DNA of 64,000 bases from Hydractinia symbiolongicarpus (lineage: Eukaryota > Cnidaria > Hydrozoa > Anthoathecata > Hydractiniidae). The position numbers and the translations under genes were made by a program. The stretch lies in the NCBI RefSeq assembly GCF_029227915.1, contig NC_079876.1, positions 7,194,001-7,258,000 on the forward strand. Reading direction: 5' to 3'. The notes beneath the pieces are model-generated. The model saw only the letters and a program-made list of their open reading frames with translations, searched no databases and was not told the DNA's origin. Position 1 is the stretch's first letter. Each line of letters begins with the position of its first letter. Below, piece after piece: positions 1-10,900 of this stretch.

Positions 1-753
1 GAATAAAAGAAGTTTAAACGCCGGCAAAAGAAAACCCGCGACTTCCCGTAAATCCCGGACTCGGCCCGTATAGTCAAAAGTATACGAAGAAAGCACCCAG
101 GGAGTAAACTCATTTTCCAAACGATTTTTTAAAATATTTTTTCACCACTAAAACGCATGAGACTTGTAGTTTTCAAGAATGTTTTCATTTTTGATGAGAC
201 GCTGAATAAAAGAAGTTTAATCGCCTGCAAACGAAAACCTGCGATTTCCCGTAAATCCCGGACTCGGCCCGTATAGTAATGAAAGTACCCGGGATGTAAA
301 CTCATTTCCCGAACGATTTTTTAAGTTATTATTTCACCACTAAAACCCATGAGACTTGTAGTTTTCAAAAATGTTTTCATTTTTGATGAGACGCTGTATA
401 AAAGAAGTTTAATCGCCGGCAAACGAAAACCTGCGATTTCTCGTAAATCCCGGACTCGGCCCGCATAGTCAAAAGTATACAAAGAAAGTACCCAGGGAGT
501 AAACTCATTTCCCGAAAGATTTTTTAAATTATTTTTTCACCACTAAAACGCATGAGACTTGTAGTTTTCAAAATTGTTTTCATTTTTGATGAGACGCTGA
601 ATAAAAGAAGTTTAATCGCCGGCAAACAAAAACCTGCGATTTCCCGTAAATCCCGGACTCGGCCCGTATAGTCAAAAGTATACGAAGAAAGCACCCAGGG
701 AGTAAACTCATTTCCCGAACGATTTTTTAAATTATATTTTCACCACTAAAACG

Positions 754-930
754 CATGAGACTTGTAGTTTTCAAAAATGTTTTCATTTTTGATGAGACGC
801 TGAATGAAACCTGCGATTTCCCGTAAATCCCGGACTCTGCCCGTATAGTCAAAAGTATACAAAGAAAGTACCCAGGGTGTAAACTCATTTCCCGAACGAT
901 TTTTTAAATTATTATTTCACCACTAAAGCC
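754..930 (+). repeat. 177-bp deleted monomer, copy 1
   Basis: This unit lacks 26 bp between GCTGAATGAAA and CCTGCGATTT, removing the AAGTTTAATCGCCGGC segment. The lost segment is bordered by GAAA on both sides, which suggests replication slippage or microhomology joining. An intact relative that still has GAATGAAAGAAGTTTAATCG lies at 5541-5743, so the deletion is derived. Confidence 0.9.
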
Positions 931-1556
931 CATGAGACTTGTAGTTTTCAAAAATGTTTTTATTTTTGAAGAGACGCTGAATAAAAGAAGTTTAATCGCC
1001 GGCAAACGAAAACCCGCCATTTCCCGTAAACCCCGGACTCAGCCCGCATATTCAAAAGTATACAAAGAAAGTACCCAGGAAGTAAACTCATTTCCCTAAC
1101 GATTTTTTAAATTAATTTTTTACCACTAAAACGCATGAGACTTGTAGTTTTCAAAAATGTTTTCATTTTTGATGAGACGCTGAATAAAAGAAGTTTAATC
1201 GCCGGCAAACGAAAACCTGCGATTTCCCGTAAATCCCGGACTCGGCCCGTATAGTCAAAAGTATACAAAGAAAGTACCCAGGGTGTAAACTCATTTCCCG
1301 AACGATTTTTTAAATTATTATTTCACCACTAAAGCCCATGAGACTTGTAGTTTTTAAAAATGTTTTCATTTTTGATGAAACACTGAATAAAAGAAGTTTA
1401 AACGCCGGCAAACGAAAACCCGCGACTTCCCGTAAATCCCGGACTCGGCCCGTATAGTCAAAAGTATACGAAGAAAGCACCCAGGGAGTAAACTCATTTT
1501 CCGAACGATTTTTTAAAATATTTTTTCACCACTAAAACGCATGAGACTTGTAGTTT

Positions 1557-1578
1557 TCAAAAATGTTTTCATTTTTGA
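1557..1578. repeat. 22-bp dyad present in most monomers
   Basis: The stem TCAAAAATG, a TTTT loop and the perfect complementary stem CATTTTTGA form a 9-bp dyad. The same element, with an AAAA loop because the monomer is inverted, lies at 32114-32135 in the right arm. It recurs at about the same monomer position in most units. Common variants are TTAAAAATG (one stem mismatch) and the AATATTTTCATATTTGATGGG subfamily, in which the symmetry is damaged. Cruciform or hairpin formation is inference. The symmetry itself is directly visible. Confidence 0.85.
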
Positions 1579-1710
1579 TGAGACGCTGAATAAAAGAAGT
1601 TTAATCGCCGGCAAACGATAACCTGCGATTTCCCGTAAATCCCGGACTCGGCCCGTATAGTCAAAAGTATACAAAGAAAGCACCCAGGGAGTAAACTCAT
1701 TTCCCGAACG

Positions 1711-1731
1711 ATTTTTTAAATTATTTTTTTA
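1711..1731. other. A/T-rich tract of the monomer
   Basis: This short run is made only of A and T and lies between the AACG and ACCACTAAAACG segments of the monomer. An equivalent tract recurs about every 203 bp, and its length and its T/A runs vary more than the rest of the unit (TTATATTTTC, TTATTATTTC, AATATTTTTTC, TTTTTTTTC). Phased A/T tracts of this kind often bend DNA or position nucleosomes. That role is inferred here. Confidence 0.6.
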
Positions 1732-2432
1732 CCACTAAAACGCATGAGACTTGTAGTTCTCAAAAATGTTTTCATTTTTGATGAGACGCTGAATAAAAGA
1801 AGTTTAATCGCCGGCAAACGAAAACCTGCGATTTCCCGTAAATCCCGGACTCGGCCCGTATAGTCAAAAGTATACAAAGAAAGTACCCAGGGTGTAAACT
1901 CATTTCCCGAACGATTTTTTAAATTATTATTTCACCACTAAAGCCCATGAGACTTGTAGTTTTTAAAAATGTTTTCATTTTTGATGAAACACTGAATAAA
2001 AGAAGTTTAAACGCCGGCAAACGAAAACCCGCGACTTCCCGTAAATCCCGGACTCGGCCCGTATAGTCAAAAGTATACGAAGAAAGCACCCAGGGAGTAA
2101 ACTCATTTTCCGAACGATTTTTTAAAATATTTTTTCACCACTAAAACGCATGAGACTTGTAGTTTTCAAAAATGTTTTCATTTTTGATGAGACGCTGAAT
2201 AAAAGAAGTTTAATCGCCGGCAAACGAAAACCTGCGATTTCCCGTAAATTCCGGACTCGGCCCGTATAGTAATGAAAGTACCCGGGATGTAAACTCATTT
2301 CCCGAACGATTTTTTAAGTTATTATTTCACCACTAAAACCCATGAGACTTGTAGTTTTCAAAAATGTTTTCATTTTTGATGAGACGCTGAATAAAAGAAG
2401 TTTAATCGCCGGCAAACGAAAACCTGCGATTT

Positions 2433-2794
2433 CCCGTAAATCCCGGACTCGGCCCGTATAGTCAAAAGTATACAAAGAAAGTACCCAGGGTGTAAACTCA
2501 CTTCCCGAACGATTTTTTAAATTATTTTTTCACCACTAAAACGCATGAGACTTGTAGTTTTCAAAATTGTTTTCAATTTTGATGAGACGCTGAATAAAAG
2601 AAGTTTAATCGCCGTCAAACGAAAACCTTCGATTTCCCGTAAATCCCGGACTCGGCCCGTATAGTCAAAAGTATACAAAGAAAGTACCCAGAGTGTAAAC
2701 TCATTTCCCGAACGTTTTTTTAAATTATTATTTCACCACTAAAGCCCATAAGACTTGTAGTTTTTAAAAATGTTTTTATTTTTGATGAGACGCT
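2433..2794 (+). repeat. Spacer monomers with a distant relative at 21.25-21.6 kb
   Basis: This roughly 360-bp stretch completes the 2,794-bp period and is not copied after 5,226. It carries unusual variants in one run: AAATTGTTTTC, GAAAACCTTCGATTTCCC, CCCAGAGTGTAAAC, CCATAAGAC and then CAAAAGAAAACCCGCG. The same run of variants in the same order occurs at about 21,255-21,560, about 18.7 kb away, so both derive from one ancestral block. Confidence 0.7.
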
Positions 2795-5226
2795 GAATAA
2801 AAGAAGTTTAAACGCCGGCAAAAGAAAACCCGCGACTTCCCGTAAATCCCGGACTCGGCCCGTATAGTCAAAAGTATACGAAGAAAGCACCCAGGGAGTA
2901 AACTCATTTTCCGAACGATTTTTTAAAATATTTTTTCACCACTAAAACGCATGAGACTTGTAGTTTTCAAGAATGTTTTCATTTTTGATGAGACGCTGAA
3001 TAAAAGAAGTTTAATCGCCTGCAAACGAAAACCTGCGATTTCCCGTAAATCCCGGACTCGGCCCGTATAGTAATGAAAGTACCCGGGATGTAAACTCATT
3101 TCCCGAACGATTTTTTAAGTTATTATTTCACCACTAAAACCCATGAGACTTGTAGTTTTCAAAAATGTTTTCATTTTTGATGAGACGCTGAATAAAAGAA
3201 GTTTAATCGCCGGCAAACGAAAACCTGCGATTTCTCGTAAATCCCGGACTCGGCCCGCATAGTCAAAAGTATACAAAGAAAGTACCCAGGGAGTAAACTC
3301 ATTTCCCGAAAGATTTTTTAAATTATTTTTTCACCACTAAAACGCATGAGACTTGTAGTTTTCAAAATTGTTTTCATTTTTGATGAGACGCTGAATAAAA
3401 GAAGTTTAATCGCCGGCAAACAAAAACCTGCGATTTCCCGTAAATCCCGGACTCGGCCCGTATAGTCAAAAGTATACGAAGAAAGCACCCAGGGAGTAAA
3501 CTCATTTCCCGAACGATTTTTTAAATTATATTTTCACCACTAAAACGCATGAGACTTGTAGTTTTCAAAAATGTTTTCATTTTTGATGAGACGCTGAATG
3601 AAACCTGCGATTTCCCGTAAATCCCGGACTCTGCCCGTATAGTCAAAAGTATACAAAGAAAGTACCCAGGGTGTAAACTCATTTCCCGAACGATTTTTTA
3701 AATTATTATTTCACCACTAAAGCCCATGAGACTTGTAGTTTTCAAAAATGTTTTCATTTTTGAAGAGACGCTGAATAAAAGAAGTTTAATCGCCGGCAAA
3801 CGAAAACCCGCCATTTCCCGTAAACCCCGGACTCAGCCCGCATATTCAAAAGTATACAAAGAAAGTACCCAGGAAGTAAACTCATTTCCCTAACGATTTT
3901 TTAAATTAATTTTTTACCACTAAAACGCATGAGACTTGTAGTTTTCAAAAATGTTTTCATTTTTGATGAGACGCTGAATAAAAGAAGTTTAATCGCCGGC
4001 AAACGAAAACCTGCGATTTCCCGTAAATCCCGGACTCGGCCCGTATAGTCAAAAGTATACAAAGAAAGTACCCAGGGTGTAAACTCATTTCCCGAACGAT
4101 TTTTTAAATTATTATTTCACCACTAAAGCCCATGAGACTTGTAGTTTTTAAAAATGTTTTCATTTTTGATGAAACACTGAATAAAAGAAGTTTAAACGCC
4201 GGCAAACGAAAACCCGCGACTTCCCGTAAATCCCGGACTCGGCCCGTATAGTCAAAAGTATACGAAGAAAGCACCCAGGGAGTAAACTCATTTTCCGAAC
4301 GATTTTTTAAAATATTTTTTCACCACTAAAACGCATGAGACTTGTAGTTTTCAAAAATGTTTTCATTTTTGATGAGACGCTGAATAAAAGAAGTTTAATC
4401 GCCGGCAAACGATAACCTGCGATTTCCCGTAAATCCCGGACTCGGCCCGTATAGTCAAAAGTATACGAAGAAAGCACCCAGGGAGTAAACTCATTTCCCG
4501 AACGATTTTTTAAATTATTTTTTTACCACTAAAACGCATGAGACTTGTAGTTCTCAAAAATGTTTTCATTTTTGATGAGACGCTGAATAAAAGAAGTTTA
4601 ATCGCCGGCAAACGAAAACCTGCGATTTCCCGTAAATCCCGGACTCGGCCCGTATAGTCAAAAGTATACAAAGAAAGTACCCAGGGTGTAAACTCATTTC
4701 CCGAACGATTTTTTAAATTATTATTTCACCACTAAAGCCCATGAGACTTGTAGTTTTTAAAAATGTTTTCATTTTTGATGAAACACTGAATAAAAGAAGT
4801 TTAAACGCCGGCAAACGAAAACCCGCGACTTCCCGTAAATCCCGGACTCGGCCCGTATAGTCAAAAGTATACGAAGAAAGCACCCAGGGAGTAAACTCAT
4901 TTTCCGAACGATTTTTTAAAATATTTTTTCACCACTAAAACGCATGAGACTTGTAGTTTTCAAAAATGTTTTCATTTTTGATGAGACGCTGAATAAAAGA
5001 AGTGTAATCGCCGGCAAACGAAAACCTGCGATTTCCCGTAAATTCCGGACTCGGCCCGTATAGTAATGAAAGTACCCGGGATGTAAACTCATTTCCCGAA
5101 CGATTTTTTAAGTTATTATTTCACCACTAAAACCCATGAGACTTGTAGTTTTCAAAAATGTTTTCATTTTTGATGAGACGCTGAATAAAAGAAGTTTAAT
5201 CGCCGGCAAACGAAAACCTGCGATTT
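2795..5226 (+). repeat. 2,794-bp higher-order repeat, copy 2
   Basis: This is the second copy of the block that starts the window. Its first base aligns with base 1 (GAATAAAAGAAGTTTAAACG) at an offset of 2,794. After 5,226 the array resumes with the monomer order seen after 348, at an offset of 4,787 (348 to 5135, 551 to 5338, 754 to 5541). The unequal exchange therefore joined non-equivalent points. Confidence 0.87.
3548..3724 (+). repeat. 177-bp deleted monomer, copy 2
   Basis: This is the same 26-bp deletion as at 754-930, carried along by the 2,794-bp duplication. I did not see this deletion elsewhere in the window, so it marks that duplication uniquely. The corresponding units at 7965 and 12801 in the larger HOR are full length. 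Confidence 0.9.
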
Positions 5227-7164
5227 CTCGTAAATCCCGGACTCGGCCCGCATAGTCAAAAGTATACAAAGAAAGTACCCAGGGAGTAAACTCATTTCCC
5301 GAAAGATTTTTTAAATTATTTTTTCACCACTAAAACGCATGAGACTTGTAGTTTTCAAAATTGTTTTCATTTTTGATGAGACGCTGAATAAAAGAAGTTT
5401 AATCGCCGGCAAACGAAAACCTGCGATTTCCCGTAAATCCCGGACTCGGCCCGTATAGTCAAAAGTATACGAAGAAAGCACCCAGGGAGTAAACTCATTT
5501 CCCGAACGTTTTTTTAAATTATATTTTCACCACTAAAACGCATGAGACTTGTAGTTTTCAAAAATATTTTCATTTTTGATGAGACGCTGAATGAAAGAAG
5601 TTTAATCGCCGGCAAACGAAAACCTGCGATTTCCCGTAAATCCCGGACTCTGCCCGTATAGTCAAAAGTATACAAATAAAGTACCCAGGGTGTAAACTCA
5701 TTTCCCGAACGATTTTTTAAATTATTATTTCACCACTAAAGCCCATGAGACTTGTAGTTTTCAAAAATGTTTTCATTTTTGAAGAGACGCTGAATAAAAG
5801 AAGTTTAATCGCCGGCAAACGAAAACCCGCCATTTCCCGTAAACCCCGGACTCAGCCCGCATATTCAAAAGTATACAAAGAAAGTACCCAGGGAGTAAAC
5901 TCATTTCCCGAACGATTTTTTAAATTAATTTTTTACCACTAAAACGCATGAGACTTGTAGTTTTCAAAAATGTTTTCATTTTTGATGAGACGCTGAATAA
6001 AAGAAGTTTAATCGCCGGCAAACGAAAACCTGCGATTTCCCGTAAATCCCGGACTCGGCCCGTATAGTCAAAAGTATACAAAGAAAGTAACCAGGGTGTA
6101 AACTCATTTCCCGAACGATTTTTTAAATTATTATTTCACCACTAAAGCCCATGAGACTTGTAGTTTTTAAAAATGTTTTCATTTTTGATGAGACGCTGAA
6201 TAAAAGAAGTTTAATCGCCGGCAAACGAAAACCTGCGATTTCCCGTAAATCCCGGACTCGGCCCGTATAGTCAAAAGTATACAAAGAAAGTAACCAGGGT
6301 GTAAACTCATTTCCCGAACGATTTTTTAAATTATTATTTCACCACTAAAGCCCATGAGACTTGTAGTTTTTAAAAATGTTTTCATTTTTGATGAAACACT
6401 GAATAAAAGAAGTTTAAACGCCGGCAAACGAAAACCCGCGACTTCCCGTAAATTCCGGACTCGGCCCGTATAGTCAAAAGTATACGAAGAAAGCACCCAG
6501 GGAGTAAACTCATTTTCCGAACGATTTTTTAAAATATTTTTTCACCACTAAAACGCATGAGACTTGTAGTTTTCAAAAATGTTTTCATTTTTGATGAGAC
6601 GCTGAATAAAAGAAGTTTAATCGCCGGCAAACGAAAACCTGCGATTTCCCGTAAATCCCAGACTCGGCCCGTATAGTCAAAAGTATACGAAGAAAGCACC
6701 CAGGGATTAAACTCATTTCCCGAACGATTTTTTAAATTATATTTTCACCACTAAAACGCATGAGACTTGTAGTTTTCAAAAATGTTTTCATTTTTGATGA
6801 GACGCTGAATAAAAGAAGTTTAATCGCCGGCAAACGAAAACCCGCCATTTCCCGTAAACCCCGGACTCGGCCCGCATAGTCAAAAGTATACAAAGAAAGT
6901 ACCCAGGGAGTAAACTCATTTCCCGAACGATTTTTTAAATTATTTTTTCACCACTAAAACGCATGAGACTTGTAGTTTTCAAAAATGTTTTCATTTTTGA
7001 TGAGACGCTGAATAAAAAAAGTTTAATCGCCGGCAAACGAAAACCTGCGATTTCCCGTAAATCCCGGACTCGGCCCGTATAGTCAAAAGTATACAAAGAA
7101 AGTACCCAGGAAGTAAACTCATTTCCCGAACGATTTTTTAAAATATTTTTTCACCACTAAAACG

Positions 7165-7356
7165 CATGAGACTTGTAGTTTTCAAAAATGTTTTCATTTT
7201 TGATGAGACGCTGAATAAAAGAAGTTTAATCGCAGGCAAACGAAAACATGCCATTTCCCGTAAATCCCGGACTCGGCCCGTATAGTAAAGAAAGTACCCG
7301 GGATGTAAACTCATTTCCCGAACGATTTTTTAAATTATTATTTCACCACTAAAGCC
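7165..7356 (+). repeat. 192-bp monomer of the right-arm type in the left arm
   Basis: This unit lacks 11 bp around CAAAAGTATAC and reads CCCGTATAGTAAAGAAAG followed by GTACCCGGGATGTAAAC. Most left-arm 192-bp units read TAGTAATGAAAG instead. Only this one and its HOR copy near 12,116 have TAGTAAAGAAAG, the form found in the right arm (inverted, for example 36612-36803). Confidence 0.85.
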
Positions 7357-7964
7357 CATGAGACTTGTAGTTTTTAAAAATGTTTTCATTTTTGATGAGA
7401 CGCTGAATAAAAGAAGTTTAATCGCCGGCAAACGAAAACCTGCGATTTCCCGTAAATCCCGGACTCGGCCCGTATAGTCAAAAGTATACAAAGAAAGTAA
7501 CCAGGGTGTAAACTCATTTCCCGAACGATTTTTTAAATTATTATTTCACCACTAAAGCCCATGAGACTTGTAGTTTTTAAAAATGTTTTCATTTTTGATG
7601 AAACACTGAATAAAAGAAGTTTAAACGCCGGCAAACGAAAACCGCGACTTCCCGTAAATTCCGGACTCGGCCCGTATAGTCAAAAGCATACGAAGAAAGC
7701 ACCCAGGGAGTAAACTCATTTTCCGAACGATTTTTTAAAATATTTTTTCACCACTAAAACGCATGAGACTTGTAGTTTTCAAAAATGTTTTCATTTTTGA
7801 TGAGACGCTGAATAAAAGAAGTTTAATCGCCGGCAAACGAAAACCTGCGATTTCCCGTAAATCCCAGACTCGGCCCGTATAGTCAAAAGTATACGAAGAA
7901 AGCACCCAGGGAGTAAACTCATTTCCCGAACGATTTTTTAAATTATATTTTCACCACTAAAACG

Positions 7965-10900
7965 CATGAGACTTGTAGTTTTCAAAAATGTTTTCTTTTT
8001 TGATGAGACGCTGAATGAAAGAAGTTTAATCGCCGGCAAACGAAAACCTGCGATTTCCCGTAAATCCCGGACTCTGCCCGTATAGTCAAAAGTATACAAA
8101 GAAAGTACCCAGGGTGTAAACTCATTTCCCAAACGAATTTTTAAATTATTATTTCACCACTAAAGCCCATGAGACTTGTAGTTTTCAAAAATGTTTTCAT
8201 TTTTGAAGAGACGCTGAATAAAAGAAGTTTAATCGCCGGCAAACGAAAACCCGCCATTTCCCGTAAACCCCGGACTCAGCCCGCATATTCAAAAGTATAC
8301 AAAGAAAGTACCCAGGAAGTAAACTCATTTCCCTAACGATTTTTTAAATTAATTTTTTACCACTAAAACGCATGAGACTTGTAGTTTTCAAAAATGTTTT
8401 CATTTTTGATGAGACGCTGAATAAAAGAAGTTTAATCGCCGGCAAACGAAAACCTGCGATTTCCCGTAAATCCCGGACTCGGCCCGTATAGTCAAAAGTA
8501 TACAAAGAAAGTACCCAGGGTGTAAACTCATTTCCCGAACGATTTTTTAAATTATTATTTCACCACTAAAGCCCATGAGACTTGTAGTTTTTAAAAATGT
8601 TTTCATTTTTGATGAAACACTGAATAAAAGAAGTTTAAACGCCGGCAAACGAAAACCCGCGACTTCCCGTAAATCCCGGACTCGGCCCGTATAGTCAAAA
8701 GTATACGAAGAAAGCACCCAGGGAGTAAACTCATTTTCCGAACGATTTTTTAAAATATTTTTTCACCACTAAAACGCATGAGACTTGTAGTTTTCAAAAA
8801 TGTTTTCATTTTTGATGAGACGCTGAATAAAAGAAGTTTAATCGCCGGCAAACGATAACCTGCGATTTCCCGTAAATCCCGGACTCGGCCCGTATAGTCA
8901 AAAGTATACGAAGAAAGCACCCAGGGAGTAAACTCATTTCCCGAACGATTTTTTAAATTATTTTTTTACCACTAAAACGCATGAGACTTGTAGTTCTCAA
9001 AAATGTTTTCATTTTTGATGAGACGCTGAATAAAAGAAGTTTAATCGCCGGCAAACGAAAACCTGCGATTTCCCGTAAATCCCGGACTCGGCCCGTATAG
9101 TCAAAAGTATACAAAGAAAGTACCCAGGGTGTAAACTCATTTCCCGAACGATTTTTTAAATTATTATTTCACCACTAAAGCCCATGAGACTTGTAGTTTT
9201 TAAAAATGTTTTCATTTTTGATAAAACACTGAATAAAAGAAGTTTAAACGCCGGCAAACGAAAACCCGCGACTTCCCGTAAATCCCGGACTCGGCCCGTA
9301 TAGTCAAAAGTATACGAAGAAAGCACCCAGGGAGTAAACTCATTTTCCGAACGATTTTTTAAAATATTTTTTCACCACTAAAACGCATGAGACTTGTAGT
9401 TTTCAAAAATGTTTTCATTTTTGATGAGACGCTGAATAAAAGAAGTTTAATCGCCGGCAAACGAAAACCTGCGATTTCCCGTAAATTCCGGACTCGGCCC
9501 GTATAGTAATGAAAGTACCCGGGATGTAAACTCATTTCCCGAACGATTTTTTAAGTTATTATTTCACCACTAAAACCCATGAGACTTGTAGTTTTCAAAA
9601 ATGTTTTCATTTTTGATGAGACGCTGAATAAAAGAAGTTTAATCGCCGGCAAACGAAAACCTGCGATTTCTCGTAAATCCCGGACTCGGCCCGCATAGTC
9701 AAAAGTATACAAAGAAAGTACCCAGGGAGTAAACTCATTTCCCGAAAGATTTTTTAAATTATTTTTTCACCACTAAAACGCATGAGACTTGTAGTTTTCA
9801 AAATTGTTTTCATTTTTGATGAGACGCTGAATAAAAGAAGTTTAATCGCCGGCACACGAAAACCTGCGATTTCCCGTAAATCCCGGACTCGGCCCGTATA
9901 GTCAAAAGTATACGAAGAAAGCACCCAGGGAGTAAACTCATTTCCCGAACGTTTTTTTAAATTATATTTTCACCACTAAAACGCATGAGACTTGTAGTTT
10001 TCAAAAATATTTTCATTTTTGATGAGACGCTGAATGAAAGAAGTTTAATCGCCGGCAAACGAAAACCTGCGATTTCCCGTAAATCCCGGACTCTGCCCGT
10101 ATAGTCAAAAGTATACAAAGAAAGTACCCAGGGTGTAAACTCATTTCCCGAACGATTTTTTAAATTATTATTTCACCACTAAAGCCCATGAGACTTGTAG
10201 TTTTCAAAAATGTTTTCATTTTTGAAGAGACGCTGAATAAAAGAAGTTTAATCGCCGGCAAACGAAAACCCGCCATTTCCCGTAAACCCCGGACTCAGCC
10301 CGCATATTCAAAAGTATACAAAGAAAGTACCCAGGGAGTAAACTCATTTCCCGAACGATTTTTTAAATTAATTTTTTACCACTAAAACGCATGAGACTTG
10401 TAGTTTTCAAAAATGTTTTCATTTTTGATGAGACGCTGAATAAAAGAAGTTTAATCGCCGGCAAACGAAAACCTGCGATTTCCCGTAAATCCCGGACTCG
10501 GCCCGTATAGTCAAAAGTATACAAAGAAAGTAACCAGGGTGTAAACTCATTTCCCGAACGATTTTTTAAATTATTATTTTACCACTAAAGCCCATGAGAC
10601 TTGTAGTTTTTAAAAATGTTTTCATTTTTGATGAAACACTGAATAAAAGAAGTTTAAACGCCGGCAAACGAAAACCCGCGACTTCCCGTAAATTCCGGAC
10701 TCGGCCCGTATAGTCAAAAGTATACGAAGAAAGCACCCAGGGAGTAAACTCATTTTCCGAACGATTTTTTAAAATATTTTTTCACCACTAAAACGCATGA
10801 GACTTGTAGTTTTCAAAAATGTTTTCTTTTTTGATGAGACGCTGAATGAAAGAAGTTTAATCGCCGGCAAACGAAAACCTGCGATTTCCCGTAAATCCCG

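Larger units (their letters stand above)
1540..1742 (+). repeat. Reference 203-bp monomer
   Basis: This typical unit is given so the others can be compared with it. In order it holds the anchor CATGAGAC, a dyad at 1557-1578, GATGAGACGCTGAATAAAAG, ATCGCCGGC (a GCCGGC palindrome), a C-rich stretch CCCGTAAATCCCGG then CTCGGCCCG, GTATAC (a second 6-bp palindrome), GTACCCAGGG, AAACTCATTTCCCGAACG, an A/T-rich block at about 1711-1731, and ACCACTAAAACG before the next anchor. In the neighbouring monomer at 1134-1336 I counted 77 G+C of 203 (38%) with 42 C, 35 G and 11 CpG. Confidence 0.9.
1..2432 (+). repeat. 2,794-bp higher-order repeat, copy 1
   Basis: The order of variant monomers here recurs 2,794 bp downstream: anchors 156, 348, 551, 754, 1743 and 2341 correspond to 2950, 3142, 3345, 3548, 4537 and 5135. 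Diagnostic shared variants are TTTTCAAGAATG, the 192-bp unit starting at 156, the 177-bp unit at 754, TTGAAGAGACGCTG, and TTCTCAAAAATG at 1743. The two copies differ at scattered single bases (GCTGTATAAA near 393 against GCTGAATAAA). They part at about 2432/5226, where CCCGTAAATC faces CTCGTAAATC. Confidence 0.88.
3548..7964 (+). repeat. About 4.4-4.8 kb higher-order repeat, copy A
   Basis: This is the first of three successive copies of a roughly 22-24-monomer block. Anchors 3725, 4537, 5135, 5745 and 6150 match 8168, 8980, 9578, 10188 and 10593 at a constant offset of 4,443. The 26-bp deletion at 3548 makes the first unit shorter. An additional whole monomer at 6150-6352 is missing in copy B, shifting the offset to 4,240 thereafter. 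Similarity ends near 6.6/10.8 kb. Confidence 0.82.

Noticed and set aside
5745-5942. Recurring 65-codon open frame on the + strand (also at 10188, 11000, 15024, 16039, 17449, 22858, 24673)
   Set aside because: It is simply one monomer read in one frame. It has no conserved start context, shifts out of frame at every 203-bp step (203 is not a multiple of 3), and exists only where that monomer variant lacks a stop. Recurrence reflects copying of the repeat.
7938-8132. 64-66-codon open frames on the - strand of the left arm
   Set aside because: These are the reverse-strand reading of the monomer and the counterpart of the right-arm frames. Presence on opposite strands in the two arms only follows the orientation flip.
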